DNA from: Caballeronia cordobensis
GTDB lineage: Bacteria > Pseudomonadota > Gammaproteobacteria > Burkholderiales > Burkholderiaceae
Direction of reading: 5' to 3'
Length of the DNA stretch: 64,000 nucleotides
Assembly: GCF_001544575.2 (NCBI RefSeq)
Contig: NZ_FCNY02000007.1
Coordinates: 62,001-126,000, forward strand
Position numbers and translations under genes: made by a program. Under the pieces are notes generated by a model. It searched no databases, was not told where the DNA came from, and saw only the letters and a program-made list of their open reading frames with translations. How positions within the stretch are numbered: position 1 is the first letter of the stretch; each line of letters starts with the position of its first letter. Below are positions 16,614 to 26,397 of this stretch, one piece after another.

Positions 16614-17222
16614 ATGAATGAGCGCAGCGTGGAGGTGTCGTCGTTGTCGTCGGTCACGCTCGTGACCGTGCCCGGCCTGCACGGCAGCGAGGCGGCGCAC
16701 TGGCAGAGCTGGCTCGAAACCGAGGTGCCGGGCGCGCGGCGCGTCGGCCAGCGCGACTGGGACACGCCCAATCTCGCCATCTGGAGCGACGCCGTGCGCG
16801 ATGTGCTCGCAAGCGTCGAGGGGCACGTCGTGATCGCGGCGCATAGCTTCGGCTGCCTCGCGACCGCGCATGCGCTCGGGCAGCCGGACGCGAATCACGC
16901 GCAGGCTTCGAAGGTGAAGGGCGTGTTGTTCGTTGCGCCCGCGAGCCCCGCGAAGTTCCGTTTCGCCGGCGCATTCAGCGCGCGCAGGCTCGATACGCTG
17001 TCGCTCGTCGTCGGCAGCGAGACCGATCCGTGGATGCCGCTCGACGAAGCGCGCACGCTCGCGCAGCGCTGGAATAGCGCGTTCGTGAATCTCGGCAAGG
17101 CGGGTCATATCAACACGGCGGCGGGCTTCGGGCCGTGGCCGCTCGCGAAGCATTTCATCGAGACGCTCGCGCGCCGTGCATCGCCCGAATACGAAGAGGA
17201 GGCGCGACGCGCTTACGCTTAG
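16614..17222 (+). CDS. RBBP9/YdeN-family alpha/beta hydrolase
   Basis: A 202-residue serine hydrolase of the RBBP9/YdeN family. PGLHGSEAAHWQSWLE at the start is a family hallmark. The nucleophile serine is in AAHSFG (about residue 82), the acid in GSETDPWMP and the histidine in KAGHIN. Natural substrates of bacterial members are largely unknown; esterase activity is expected. It is a single-gene unit closed by a GC hairpin with a T-rich tail. Confidence 0.88.
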   Translation: MNERSVEVSSLSSVTLVTVPGLHGSEAAHWQSWLETEVPGARRVGQRDWDTPNLAIWSDAVRDVLASVEGHVVIAAHSFGCLATAHALGQPDANHAQASKVKGVLFVAPASPAKFRFAGAFSARRLDTLSLVVGSETDPWMPLDEARTLAQRWNSAFVNLGKAGHINTAAGFGPWPLAKHFIETLARRASPEYEEEARRAYA

Positions 17223-17249
17223 CCCCGCTTCCGGAAAATTGAATGGCAT

Positions 17250-17267
17250 GGCCGCCCTCGGGCGGCC
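17250..17267 (+). terminator. Rho-independent terminator after the RBBP9-like gene
   Basis: GGCCGCCC and its complement GGGCGGCC form an 8-bp stem with a 2-base centre, followed directly by TTTGTGTGTT, 27 bases after the stop codon. Confidence 0.75.
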
Positions 17268-17309
17268 TTTGTGTGTTGTGCGGATCGAAACCCTGTCTAC
17301 GGAGAAGAA

Positions 17310-18311
17310 ATGAAGAAGCTGGTTATCGCGGTCGCGCTTTGCATCGCATCGGCATCGGCGAGCATCGCGCATGCGGAGACGTCGCTGCTCAACGTGTCCT
17401 ACGACGTGACGCGCGAGCTCTACAAGGATATCGACGCGGCCTTCGTCGCGGACTACGCCAGGAAAACGGGCGAGACGGTCGCGGTGCGGCAATCGCATGG
17501 CGCATCGAGCGCGCAGGCGTTATCCGTCACGCAAGGCCTGCAGGCGGATGTCGTGACGATGAACCAGCCCAACGACATCGACCTGCTCGCCGAACGCGGC
17601 CAGCTCGTGCCCGCGAACTGGCGCAGCCGTCTGCCCGACGCGAGCGCGCCCTATACGACCACGATGGTCTTTCTCGTGCACAAGGGCAATCCGAAGAACA
17701 TCAAGGACTGGAACGACCTGGCGCGCCCCGGCGTGCAGGTGGTGATCGCGAATCCGAAGACCTCGGGCAACGGGCGCTATGCGTATCTCGCCGCATGGGG
17801 CTACAAGAAGCAGCAGGGCGCGAGCGACGCGCAGGTGCAGGACTTCGAGAAAGCGATCTTCAAGAACGTGCCCGTGCTCGATACGGGCGGCCGCGGCGCG
17901 ACGACGACCTTCACGCAGCGCGGCATCGGCGACGTGCTCGTCACGTTCGAAAACGAAGTCGGCCTGATGAGCGCGGGCGCGAGCGCGAAGGACTTCGACG
18001 CGGTGTATCCGTCGGTGAGCCTGCTGGCCGAGCCGCCGGTGTCGATCGTCGACAAGGTCGTGGACAAGCGCGGCACGCGCAAAGAGGCGCAGGCGTATCT
18101 CGACTTCCTGTACACGCCCGCCGCGCAGGAGATCATCGCGAAGCATCATCTGCGTCCGCGCAATGCCGATGTGCTCGCGAAACATGCGAGCGAGTTCAAG
18201 CCGCTGAAAACATTCACCGTCGAACAGATGTTCGGTAGCTGGCAGCAGGCGCAGAAGACGCATTTCACCGATGGCGGCACGTTCGATCAGGTCGTCGCCG
18301 ACAAGAACTGA
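17310..18311 (+). CDS. sbp: Periplasmic sulfate/thiosulfate-binding protein
   Basis: A 333-residue protein with a signal peptide (MKKLVIAVALCIASASASIAHA, cut near residue 22) and the Sbp/CysP body. LLNVSYDVTRELYKDI, SHGASSAQA (serines that contact sulfate in the family), MNQPNDIDLLAERG, NPKTSGNGRYAYLAAW and GGRGATTTF are all conserved blocks. It delivers sulfate to the CysTWA ABC importer. No permease or ATPase gene follows, so this is an orphan copy that would share an importer encoded elsewhere. GGAGAAG directly precedes ATG 17310. It converges on the S41-like gene with nine bases between stops. Confidence 0.95.
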   Translation: MKKLVIAVALCIASASASIAHAETSLLNVSYDVTRELYKDIDAAFVADYARKTGETVAVRQSHGASSAQALSVTQGLQADVVTMNQPNDIDLLAERGQLVPANWRSRLPDASAPYTTTMVFLVHKGNPKNIKDWNDLARPGVQVVIANPKTSGNGRYAYLAAWGYKKQQGASDAQVQDFEKAIFKNVPVLDTGGRGATTTFTQRGIGDVLVTFENEVGLMSAGASAKDFDAVYPSVSLLAEPPVSIVDKVVDKRGTRKEAQAYLDFLYTPAAQEIIAKHHLRPRNADVLAKHASEFKPLKTFTVEQMFGSWQQAQKTHFTDGGTFDQVVADKN

Positions 18312-18320
18312 CGCCGTTGG

Positions 18321-20213
18321 TCAGGCGAGCGCGACGCGGCGGCGCTGCGCCACGAAGCCGGACTTGCGGCATACGACTTCGAGCATTGCGCCCGCCGCCG
18401 GGCGCGGCAGTTTAAGCGTGCCGTCCGCGATGGCGCGCGCCGCTTCGGCGGGCCTGCCGTCCACATACAGTTCGAGCTCGTCGAGACCGGCCGTCGCGAT
18501 GGTGACGTCGGACTTGCCGAGCGTCACGCGCAGGCTCGAATACGGCGCGCCAGAGAGCAACTGCGCGCACCAGTCGATGAGATCGGCATTGCCGTCGAGC
18601 ACGTCGCGCCGGGTCATCGCATACGGAATGCCGCCGATGCCCAGGTCTTCGATCGGCACGCCGGCCGCGCCGCCGGAGCGCACCGCGCGGCGAAAGGCCA
18701 TGGTGAAGCTCACGCCGTCGGGCAGGCGCGGCAGCGCGAAGTCGGTGCCGTCGAGCGCATCGGTCAGATCGTGGCTCGTCCACACGTTCGCGCCGCCCGC
18801 GCCGGTCGCCTGGCCCACGCACACGAGCGCGCCGATTTCGTTGTCGACGAAGCCCGCGCAAAAGAGATCGCCCGACGAATACGTGTTGGCGTCGGCGACG
18901 CACACGACCGGGCCGCCATAGCGCTGGCCGATGTCGTCGCACCACGACGGATCGGTGATCGGCAGCGCCTGCGAATACGCCTCGCCGGTCGAGATCGCGG
19001 ATTCGAGCGACGCGATCCACGGCTCCAGCTCCATGCGGTTGAACGCGCTCTTCGCCATGGCGCGCGTGAGCGGCGTCGCGACGAGACTGAAGCGCGTCGG
19101 CGTGACCTTGTTCGGCGTGAAGATCTGCAAGAGGCGCTCCGCCGCCCAGATGAGGCCGCCGGGATTGCCGCGCACATCGACGATGAGACCCCGGTCCGGC
19201 AAGCGTTCCACGAGGCGCACGACTTCATCGACGAAGGCTTCGTGATCGCCGACATCGAAGGTCCAGATGCGCACATAGCCGACCTCGCCGAGCGCTTTGG
19301 TCGCATACGTTCTCGCGGAAAGCGCATCGGGAAAGCGCGTCTTGATCCAGCCCGCGTCGCGCGCGATTTCCGCACGCAGGTTTTCGGCGCGCCATTCCTT
19401 GCCGGAGAACATCAGCTTCTTGGCGCGCCGGACCTGTTCCGCGGCCGGACTCATCGCGACGCGCAGCGCCGCGTGCGCGCCGGGCCGCACGCCGGTCGCG
19501 GGCCGGCCCGGCCACACGATGCGCCACGGGATGCGCACTTCGCGCCGCGCCTTGCCCGGGCCGTCGCGAAAGCCGATATCCACCCACAGTTCATCGGGCG
19601 GCGGGCCGTATTGCAGCGAGCGGAACGTCAGCGATTCGAGCGCGCGGGCAAGACGCGCGTCGGGACGTCCGCCGGTTTCGCGGTCGGCGTGAAGGGCCAC
19701 CGCGCGCTCGAACGGCATGCCGTTCCAGGTATCGAGCAGCACGCCGGGCCTGAACGCGGCGTCCTTGATGAGCTTGCCGTGGGCCACTTTCGTGACGAGA
19801 AACGAGGGCGTGTCCGTCGAACCGTATTGCTCGACGAGAAACGGAAGCTGCGCCACCGCGCCCGCGAGCGACGCCGGTCCGGCATAGAGCGTGTGCGCAT
19901 CGCGCAGATCGACGACGATGCCCGTCACGATCATGTGGAACTCGGCTTCGCTCATGTCGGCGGCGTGCGTGCGCAGCAGTTCGAGCGCCTGCACGGGATC
20001 GTTCGCGTAACCCGCGCGCTTCTGATGCAGATGACAGTACGCGCCGCCGATGGCGGTCAGCAGCGCATCGACGACGACTTCGCGCTCGGCGGCGTCGAGC
20101 TGATCGCGGGCGGCGGCGGGCAGCTTTGTGTGCGGCGCCTTCAGCAGACCGGCGCGTTCGGCGAGCAGCACGCCCGTTTGCGACTGAAGTAAGGAAGGTG
20201 TCCTGGTGGCCAT
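18321..20213 (-). CDS. S41-family peptidase-like protein
   Basis: A 630-residue protein with no obvious signal peptide. Residues ~310-475 match the S41 (C-terminal processing/tricorn) peptidase core: GLIVDVRGNPGG at 342-353 and NTYSSGDLFCAGF around 443-455, which contains the nucleophile serine, then GQATGAGGANVW. The N-terminal 300 residues hold a poorly conserved region with AEFHMIVTGIVVDLRDAHTLY. Function may be peptide hydrolysis, but many such proteins are uncharacterised. It starts 15 bases after the upstream amidohydrolase stop, so the two form an operon. Confidence 0.82.
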   Translation of the reverse strand: MATRTPSLLQSQTGVLLAERAGLLKAPHTKLPAAARDQLDAAEREVVVDALLTAIGGAYCHLHQKRAGYANDPVQALELLRTHAADMSEAEFHMIVTGIVVDLRDAHTLYAGPASLAGAVAQLPFLVEQYGSTDTPSFLVTKVAHGKLIKDAAFRPGVLLDTWNGMPFERAVALHADRETGGRPDARLARALESLTFRSLQYGPPPDELWVDIGFRDGPGKARREVRIPWRIVWPGRPATGVRPGAHAALRVAMSPAAEQVRRAKKLMFSGKEWRAENLRAEIARDAGWIKTRFPDALSARTYATKALGEVGYVRIWTFDVGDHEAFVDEVVRLVERLPDRGLIVDVRGNPGGLIWAAERLLQIFTPNKVTPTRFSLVATPLTRAMAKSAFNRMELEPWIASLESAISTGEAYSQALPITDPSWCDDIGQRYGGPVVCVADANTYSSGDLFCAGFVDNEIGALVCVGQATGAGGANVWTSHDLTDALDGTDFALPRLPDGVSFTMAFRRAVRSGGAAGVPIEDLGIGGIPYAMTRRDVLDGNADLIDWCAQLLSGAPYSSLRVTLGKSDVTIATAGLDELELYVDGRPAEAARAIADGTLKLPRPAAGAMLEVVCRKSGFVAQRRRVALA

Positions 20214-20228
20214 GATCCGCTCGCGAAA

Positions 20229-21761
20229 TCACGCGTAGAACCTGGCGAGCCCGTCGAGCAGGCCGCCGTGAAAACCTCGCCCGGCGACAGACGCGAAGAA
20301 CGCCGCATCGTGGCTAAGCGGCTGGATCGGCGGCACCACGATCTGGCCGAGATTCTTCGGCAGCCCGCCGATGGGCACCTTGCCGAGCGGCATGTCGAGC
20401 GCGAGCCGCAAGCGGGGCGCGGCGCCCGTCATGCGCGCTTCGGCGGAGGCGTTCGCGGCGGCGTCGAGCGCCTTCTTCGGATCGTCGCGCACCGCTTTCA
20501 GACGCGCGAGAACCTGCGCGAAGGTCCACGGCGCGGATGCGTCGTCGAGTTGCGTCATCGACAGGACGCGCCGCGTGCCCGCGACCGTCAGCGGCGAAGG
20601 AAACGCCGCCTTCGCGGCTTTCATCGGCGCGGCGTCGCCATAGCGCGCCTGTCCGCCGATGACCACGAGCCGCACGTCGCGCTCGGTCGCGGCGAGCACG
20701 GCCGCGAACGGATCGGCGGCGGCGCGCGCCGAGAGAATCACGACATCGCCGAGCGCATCGGGCTGAAGGCGGCCGGCCTGCACGTTCCACGGTCCGGCGA
20801 GCGCGTCGCCGGGATGGCAGGTGATCATGCGCACGAGATCGAAGGGCGTGAGCTTCCAGCCGCGGCTTTTGCTCACGAGCGCGGCGACCTTGATTTCGCC
20901 GAGCACGTTGCGCGTGCCGGACGGCCCCCAGTCGGACCCGACGCACACGCGGATGTGTCGTGCGAGCGCGGCGGGCACGTCGGTCGTGCCGCCATAGAGC
21001 CAGAGATTCGAGAACGGCGACCAGACGATGGTGCCCGGATCGGTCCACGCGGCGTAATCGCCGGGATCGAGCGCGTTGGTGTGGATCGCGACGAAGTCCT
21101 TTTGCAGGCAGCCGCATTTGCGCGCGCTCTGATATTCCCCCGCGACGATGGAGTTCGGCTGGCCTTCGGCGCAGTGATAGATGAAGCTCGCGCCCGCCTT
21201 CATTTGCGATGCGCGCGTCGCGAGCACGTCGGGCTTGAGCGTGAGGGTCGAGGCCAGCACGCGCGTCGATGCAATAGTGCCGCCGAACGTTTCGTCTTCG
21301 ACGTTGCGCACCATCCAGCCGTCGAGCGGGCGGTTCTTTGGCGGCGAGCCCTGAATGCTCGTCGTGCCGCCCACGAGCGCGCGCACTTCGGCATAGGCGA
21401 GCAGCGCTTCGGGTGCGGCTTCGATGAAGGCGTAGGCGGGCCAGGTGATGTCGGCGGCATAGGTGCTCGCGGACGGCCACGAATCGTGATGCAGGAACGG
21501 CTTGGTGCGGCCCGGCTCGGTCCAGAGCGGCAGGGTGGCGTAGGCGAGATGACTATGCAGGTCGATGAAGCCGGGCAGCACGAGGTTGTGCCCCGCATCG
21601 ACCTTCGCGGCCTTGTCGAAGCCGCTTCGCGGACCGGCCGCGTTGCCGCGCGTGACGCGCTCGATGCGCCCGTCGTCGCCGATCCATACCTTGCCCTGGA
21701 ACGTGCTCTTCTCAGCGTTCCGCGCAAGTGGCACGATGCGGCCGGAGATCACGAGACTCAC
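20229..21761 (-). CDS. Amidohydrolase-superfamily protein
   Basis: A 510-residue metal-dependent hydrolase. The first metal pair H69/H71 is in LPGFIDLHSHLAY; further ligand candidates are in IYHCAEG and FVAIHTNAL, and the catalytic aspartate is probably in CVGSDWGPSGT. The N-terminal composite domain (SLVISGRIVPL) is typical of chlorohydrolase/imidazolonepropionase relatives. GTG 21761 is chosen because AGGGAGG at 21766-21772 is just upstream. Substrate is not evident. It is the first gene of a two-gene operon with the S41-like protein, which suggests joint breakdown of an amide or cyclic peptide-like compound; inference only. Confidence 0.85.
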   Translation of the reverse strand: MSLVISGRIVPLARNAEKSTFQGKVWIGDDGRIERVTRGNAAGPRSGFDKAAKVDAGHNLVLPGFIDLHSHLAYATLPLWTEPGRTKPFLHHDSWPSASTYAADITWPAYAFIEAAPEALLAYAEVRALVGGTTSIQGSPPKNRPLDGWMVRNVEDETFGGTIASTRVLASTLTLKPDVLATRASQMKAGASFIYHCAEGQPNSIVAGEYQSARKCGCLQKDFVAIHTNALDPGDYAAWTDPGTIVWSPFSNLWLYGGTTDVPAALARHIRVCVGSDWGPSGTRNVLGEIKVAALVSKSRGWKLTPFDLVRMITCHPGDALAGPWNVQAGRLQPDALGDVVILSARAAADPFAAVLAATERDVRLVVIGGQARYGDAAPMKAAKAAFPSPLTVAGTRRVLSMTQLDDASAPWTFAQVLARLKAVRDDPKKALDAAANASAEARMTGAAPRLRLALDMPLGKVPIGGLPKNLGQIVVPPIQPLSHDAAFFASVAGRGFHGGLLDGLARFYA

Positions 21762-21947
21762 GCTGCCTCCCTGATGAACGATTCGATCATAGTGAGACTT
21801 TGCGCATTTCCCAAGGACGACCGGCAGGCGCGCGCGATATCCCGCCCGCAAAACAAAGCCGTGTATATTCGAAATTCCGCGCATCCCGCGAAGACCCGCG
21901 CATCGCGGCCGCGCTACGCTCTCGTCTTTTCCCCCGAGGTGAACGCG

Positions 21948-23261
21948 ATGCCCTCGCCGATAAAAGCCACGAAGCTCGTCATCGTCACCGTGCTCGTCGG
22001 GCTCGGCGCGGGTCTGGGCGGCATGTCGCTCGCGCTCCTGCTGCACGCGATCCAGCACGTCGCGTTCGGTTACAGCCTCGATGCGCTGCCCGGCAGCGAG
22101 AGCTTTCTCGAAGGCATCAGCGGCGCGCCGCCGCTGCGCCGCTTCATCGTGCTGACGCTGTGCGGCGTGTTCGCGGGCGTCGGCTGGTGGTGCATCTATC
22201 GTTTCGGCAAGCCGCTCGTGAGCATCGCGAAGGCGCTCAAGTCGGACGATCCGCGCATGCCCGTCTTGACGACGCTCGCGCATACGGTCCTGCAGATCGT
22301 CACCGTCGCAATGGGCTCGCCGCTCGGCCGCGAAGTCGCGCCGCGCGAGATCGGTGCGCTGTGGGCGGGCTGGCTCTCGCACTATGCGGATCTGACGCCG
22401 GCGCAGGCGCGCGTCATGGTCGCGTGCGGCGCGGGCGCGGGGCTCGCCGCCGTCTACAACGTGCCGCTCGGCGGCGCGGTCTTCGTGCTCGAAGTGCTGC
22501 TCGGCACCTTCGAATGGCCGATCGTCACGGCGGCGCTGGCGACCTCGGCGATCGGCGCGGTCGTCGCGTGGATCGGCCTCGGCGACGAACTGACATATCG
22601 TCTGCCGGTGTATTCGCTCGATGCCCAGCTCATCGCCTGGGCGGTGGTCACGAGCCCGCTGTTCGGCGCGGCGGCGCGGCTTTTCGTCGTGCTGACGAAG
22701 GCGGCGCGCGACAACGCGGCGCGCGGCAATGCGCTGCCGCTCTTGTTGGTGCTCAACTTCGCGGTGATCGGCGTGCTCGTGATGTGGTATCCGCAGCTGG
22801 CCGGCAACGGCAAGAGCGCCGCCGGCCTGTCGTTCGACGATCGCCTGGGCTTCGCGCTCGCGGGCGTGCTGCTCGTGCTGAAGGTGGCCATCGAAGTGAG
22901 TTCGCTGCGCGCGGGCGCGCAGGGCGGCCTGCTCACGCCGAGCCTGACGAACGGCGCGCTGCTCGGCGTGGTGCTCGGCAGCGCATTCAACATGTTCTGG
23001 CCGGGCACGCCGCTCGGCGCGTTCGCGGTGATCGGCGCGGCCGCCTTCCTCGCCTCGGCGATGCAGATGCCGCTGACCGCGCTCGTGCTCACGCTCGAAT
23101 TCACGCGTGTCGAGCAGGCGTTCCTGATCCCGCTCGGGCTCGCGATCGCCGGCGCGATGGTCACGTATCGCGCGCTCGCACAGGCGCGGGTGGCGACGGC
23201 CGCGCCCGCAGCGCCGCCGTCGGTTGCGCATGAGAAGACGCTGGGCGGGCTGTCGGATTGA
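21948..23261 (+). CDS. ClC-family chloride channel/antiporter
   Basis: A 437-residue integral membrane protein with the ClC repeat layout. The first selectivity loop reads GSPLGREVAPREIGA, keeping the gating glutamate (E of GRE) but replacing the usual GP with VAP. ACGAGAGLAAVYNVPLGGAVFVLEV and AGAQGGLLTPSLTNGALLG are the other conserved blocks, and AAAFLASAMQMPLTALVLTLEF closes the pore. No CBS domains are present. It probably exchanges chloride for protons. ATG 21948 follows a weak GAGGTGAAC site. It is divergent from the amidohydrolase and convergent with the chemoreceptor. Confidence 0.9.
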   Translation: MPSPIKATKLVIVTVLVGLGAGLGGMSLALLLHAIQHVAFGYSLDALPGSESFLEGISGAPPLRRFIVLTLCGVFAGVGWWCIYRFGKPLVSIAKALKSDDPRMPVLTTLAHTVLQIVTVAMGSPLGREVAPREIGALWAGWLSHYADLTPAQARVMVACGAGAGLAAVYNVPLGGAVFVLEVLLGTFEWPIVTAALATSAIGAVVAWIGLGDELTYRLPVYSLDAQLIAWAVVTSPLFGAAARLFVVLTKAARDNAARGNALPLLLVLNFAVIGVLVMWYPQLAGNGKSAAGLSFDDRLGFALAGVLLVLKVAIEVSSLRAGAQGGLLTPSLTNGALLGVVLGSAFNMFWPGTPLGAFAVIGAAAFLASAMQMPLTALVLTLEFTRVEQAFLIPLGLAIAGAMVTYRALAQARVATAAPAAPPSVAHEKTLGGLSD

Positions 23262-23279
23262 CCGTGCGCCGCTTCGCCG

Positions 23280-24842
23280 CTACGCCGCGCGCTCCACCTG
23301 AAACACCGCCACCGCCTGCCGCAGCGCGTCGGCCTGCTCGGCCAGCGATTGCGCCGCAGCCGACGCCTCTTCGACGAGCGCCGCGTTCTGCTGCGTGACT
23401 TCGTCCATCTGCGCGACGGCGACATTCACCTGATCGATGCCCATGCGCTGCTCGCCCGACGCCGCGGCCACTTCGCTCATGATGGCCGTCACGCGCGTCA
23501 CGGAAGCCACCAATCCGTCGATCGTGCCGCCCGCGTGCTCGACGAGCGCCGAGCCGTTCGACACGCGCGCGGTCGAATCGTCGATGAGCGTCTTGATTTC
23601 CTTCGCGGCCACGGCGCTGCGCTGCGCGAGCGCGCGCACTTCGCCCGCGACGACCGCGAAGCCGCGTCCCTGATCGCCCGCGCGCGCGGCTTCCACGGCC
23701 GCGTTGAGCGCGAGAATATTGGTTTGAAACGCGATGCCCTCGATCACGCCGATGATGTCCGCCATCTGCGACGAAGCCTGCGTGATGCCGCGCATGGTCG
23801 CCACGACATCGGTGACGGTCTCGCCGCCGCGGGTTGCGTCGCCGCACGCGCGGGTCGCGGCGTGCGTGCCTTCGGCCGCGTTGTCGGCGTTCTTCGCGAC
23901 GGTGCTCGCGAGCTCTTCCATGCTCGCCGCCGTTTCTTCGAGCGAGGCCGCCTGCGATTCGGTGCGCTTGGACAGATCGACCGTGCCCTGCGCGATCTCG
24001 CCGGCCGCTTCCGCGATCGCCACGCTCGACGACTGAATGCCGAGCACGATGGTGTTGAGGCGCGCGCGCATCGTTTCGAGCGAGACCATGAGGCTGCCGG
24101 GATCGCGTCCGTCGATGCCGACCGGCTCGCGCAGATTGCCTTCCGCGATGCGCGCGGCGAGCGCCTTCGCTTCGTCCGGCTCGCCGCCGAGCGCACGCGT
24201 GAGGCCGCGCGTGATGACGAGCGCCGCCGCAATGCCGCAGAGCACGGCCGCCGCGCCGAGCGCGAGCATGATCGCCTTCGCGCGCGCATAGGCGGCGTCG
24301 GCGTCGCGGTTCGCGATGTCGTTCTGTTCATCCTGCAGCGCGACCAGTTCGTGCGTGGCGTTCATCCAGTCGCGCTGCACGGGCCGCAATTCGCCCGTCA
24401 GCACGCGCACCGCCGCCTGCTGCTCGCGCGCTTCGGCAAGCGAGATCGCCTTTTCGATGATCGGCGCGGCGGCGGCGTCGTTCGCGCGCAGCTTGTCGAG
24501 GACCGCACGTTCGTTCGCCGACGTATCGGGGTTCTCCCTGAAGCGCGCGGCGAGTGCGTCGTAAGCCTGCGTGTAGCCGCGCGCCTGCTCGCGCACGCGC
24601 GCCTTTTCCGCCTCGACCGCCACCGTGTCCGTCAGGAGCGCGATATTGCGCAGCGCGATCATGCGGTCGCTCACCGACAGGCTCAGTGTGTGCGCGAGCT
24701 TCGCTTCGGCATTGTTGACCTCGACGACCTCGTCGAAACGCGCCTGGATCTGCGCCATGCTGACGAGTCCGAAGACGAGCACCGCGAACAACATCGACAG
24801 CACGATGCCGAAGCCCAGGCTCAGTTTGGTGACGACCTTCAT
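23280..24842 (-). CDS. Methyl-accepting chemotaxis protein
   Basis: A 520-residue chemoreceptor: TM1 (residues ~8-30), a ~160-residue periplasmic four-helix-bundle region (4HB_MCP type), TM2 (~190-212), a HAMP domain and a cytoplasmic signalling domain. The hairpin tip [20 protein letters not shown] is unmistakable and contacts CheA/CheW. Glutamine/glutamate pairs in the flanking helices are methylation candidates. The end ([11 protein letters not shown]) lacks the CheR-tethering pentapeptide. Ligand unknown. Confidence 0.95.
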   Translation of the reverse strand: MKVVTKLSLGFGIVLSMLFAVLVFGLVSMAQIQARFDEVVEVNNAEAKLAHTLSLSVSDRMIALRNIALLTDTVAVEAEKARVREQARGYTQAYDALAARFRENPDTSANERAVLDKLRANDAAAAPIIEKAISLAEAREQQAAVRVLTGELRPVQRDWMNATHELVALQDEQNDIANRDADAAYARAKAIMLALGAAAVLCGIAAALVITRGLTRALGGEPDEAKALAARIAEGNLREPVGIDGRDPGSLMVSLETMRARLNTIVLGIQSSSVAIAEAAGEIAQGTVDLSKRTESQAASLEETAASMEELASTVAKNADNAAEGTHAATRACGDATRGGETVTDVVATMRGITQASSQMADIIGVIEGIAFQTNILALNAAVEAARAGDQGRGFAVVAGEVRALAQRSAVAAKEIKTLIDDSTARVSNGSALVEHAGGTIDGLVASVTRVTAIMSEVAAASGEQRMGIDQVNVAVAQMDEVTQQNAALVEEASAAAQSLAEQADALRQAVAVFQVERAA

Positions 24843-24930
24843 GGTTGGAATTCTCCGTGGACAGGATGAGGCAGGGTTTCCGCCAATGGGAAACCCAATG
24901 CTTTCATGCTGTTTACGGACGGCCTTCGCT

Positions 24931-26397
24931 TTACTTTATGGTGCTTTCATCGCCTTTTGATAGCGTCGCGCCGGACGCGACGGGCGAGCCCATCGCCTGG
25001 AACAGCGCGGCGGTGTCGCTCATGCGCGCACTGCTCGCGCGAATGGTCGATAGCCGCGCGTTGAGGTATTGCTGCTCGCTGCCGCGCGCGGCGCGCGGAG
25101 CAATCGCGCCGAGGCGCACGCGCGCCGCCGCATCCGCCGAGGCGTCGCGCGCTGCCTGGCTCGCGGTGTCGGCGAAGGCGAGCGCTTCGCTGTCGGTTTC
25201 GAGCGCGGCCAGCGTGTTCGCGACGTTCTGGAAGGCCGCGAGCACGGTCTGCTTGTATTGCTCGACGGCGGCGTCGTAAGTGGCGATGGCCGCGCGCCGT
25301 TGCGCGAGCAGCGCGCCGCCATGAAAGATCGGCTGCGACAGCGACGCGCCGATGCTCCACAGCGCGCCCGCGCCCGACAGCGCCGTCGGCCAGTCGAAGC
25401 CGCCTTTGCCCATCGATGCCGAGAGCGACAGGCTCGGAAACAACTGCGCGGTCGCCACGCCGACCTGCGCGGCGGCTCCTTTCAGCGCGGCGTCGGCGGC
25501 CTGGATGTCGGGGCGCGTCTGCAACAGCTCCGATGGCAGCACGACCGGCACGTCGGACGGCACGGCGAGGCTCGCGAGATCGAGATCGTCGGGCGCGCGA
25601 TCGGGCGTGCGTCCGAGCAGGACGGCCAGCGCATGACGCGTCGAGAGCCATTGCGCGCGCAAGCCCGGCAATTGCGAGGCGAGCGACGCCGCGTTCTGCT
25701 GCGCGTTCAGCATCTCGGTGCGCGAAGCCGAACCGAGCGCGTAACGGCGCTCGGCATCGTGCGCGTCGTCTTGCGCCAGTGCGACGAGACGGGCCGTCAC
25801 GTCGATCTGCGCATGCAGCGCCGCCGCGCCGATCGCGCCGGTCACGATGTTCGCGGCGAGCGCGCGGCGCGCGGCATCGAGCTGAAAGGCCTGGCTGTCG
25901 ACCTGCGCGGCCAGCGAGGCATTCGCATAGCGCGCGGCGCCGAAGAGATCGAACGTGTATTGCGCCTGAATCTGCCCGACGAAGAGGTTATAGAGCACCG
26001 TTGGCGGCCCGCCTTGCGGAATGCCGAGGCCGCGTTGCCGTGTGACTTGACCGCCCGCATCGATGGTGGGCAGCAGCGACGAGCCGACCTGCGCGCGCAA
26101 TTGCTCGCGCGCGGCGACGAGACTCTTGTCGGCGGCGGCGAGATTCGGGCTTGCGCGCAAGCCTTCGTCGACGAGCGCGTTCAGCGCATCCGAGCGGTAC
26201 AGCTTCCACCATTCGGGCACGGGCTTCGCGCCGACGTCGAAATGCTGCGACGCGCCTTCGGCCGTCACGCTCGATCCCGCTTGCGGTTGCGCGCCGTAAT
26301 GCGCGGGCTGCGGCATCGCGGGCGGCTTGCCGTCGGGGCCGAATGCGCAGGCGTTGAGCGCGAGGCACGCCAAAGTCATCGATAGCCGGCGATTCAT
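24931..26397 (-). CDS. Outer-membrane efflux lipoprotein, NodT family
   Basis: A 488-residue outer-membrane factor. The signal [17 protein letters not shown] ends in a lipobox (L-N-A-C), so the protein is probably lipid-anchored. Two tandem OEP repeats follow; [20 protein letters not shown] and [31 protein letters not shown] are the usual landmarks. It forms the TolC-like channel of the tripartite pump. Its ATG overlaps the RND stop codon (ATGA), making it the last gene of a translationally coupled MFP-RND-OMF operon. Confidence 0.95.
   Translation of the reverse strand: MNRRLSMTLACLALNACAFGPDGKPPAMPQPAHYGAQPQAGSSVTAEGASQHFDVGAKPVPEWWKLYRSDALNALVDEGLRASPNLAAADKSLVAAREQLRAQVGSSLLPTIDAGGQVTRQRGLGIPQGGPPTVLYNLFVGQIQAQYTFDLFGAARYANASLAAQVDSQAFQLDAARRALAANIVTGAIGAAALHAQIDVTARLVALAQDDAHDAERRYALGSASRTEMLNAQQNAASLASQLPGLRAQWLSTRHALAVLLGRTPDRAPDDLDLASLAVPSDVPVVLPSELLQTRPDIQAADAALKGAAAQVGVATAQLFPSLSLSASMGKGGFDWPTALSGAGALWSIGASLSQPIFHGGALLAQRRAAIATYDAAVEQYKQTVLAAFQNVANTLAALETDSEALAFADTASQAARDASADAAARVRLGAIAPRAARGSEQQYLNARLSTIRASSARMSDTAALFQAMGSPVASGATLSKGDESTIK

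Noticed and set aside
20268..21947. Plus-strand open frame ahead of the ClC gene
   Set aside because: It is the antisense shadow of the amidohydrolase; the ClC protein begins at ATG 21948 where the hydrophobic helices start.
20229..23231. 1000-codon minus-strand open frame spanning amidohydrolase and the ClC region
   Set aside because: Only the part up to the GTG at 21761 encodes the amidohydrolase. The upstream extension is antisense to the ClC gene and has low-complexity Arg/Glu composition.
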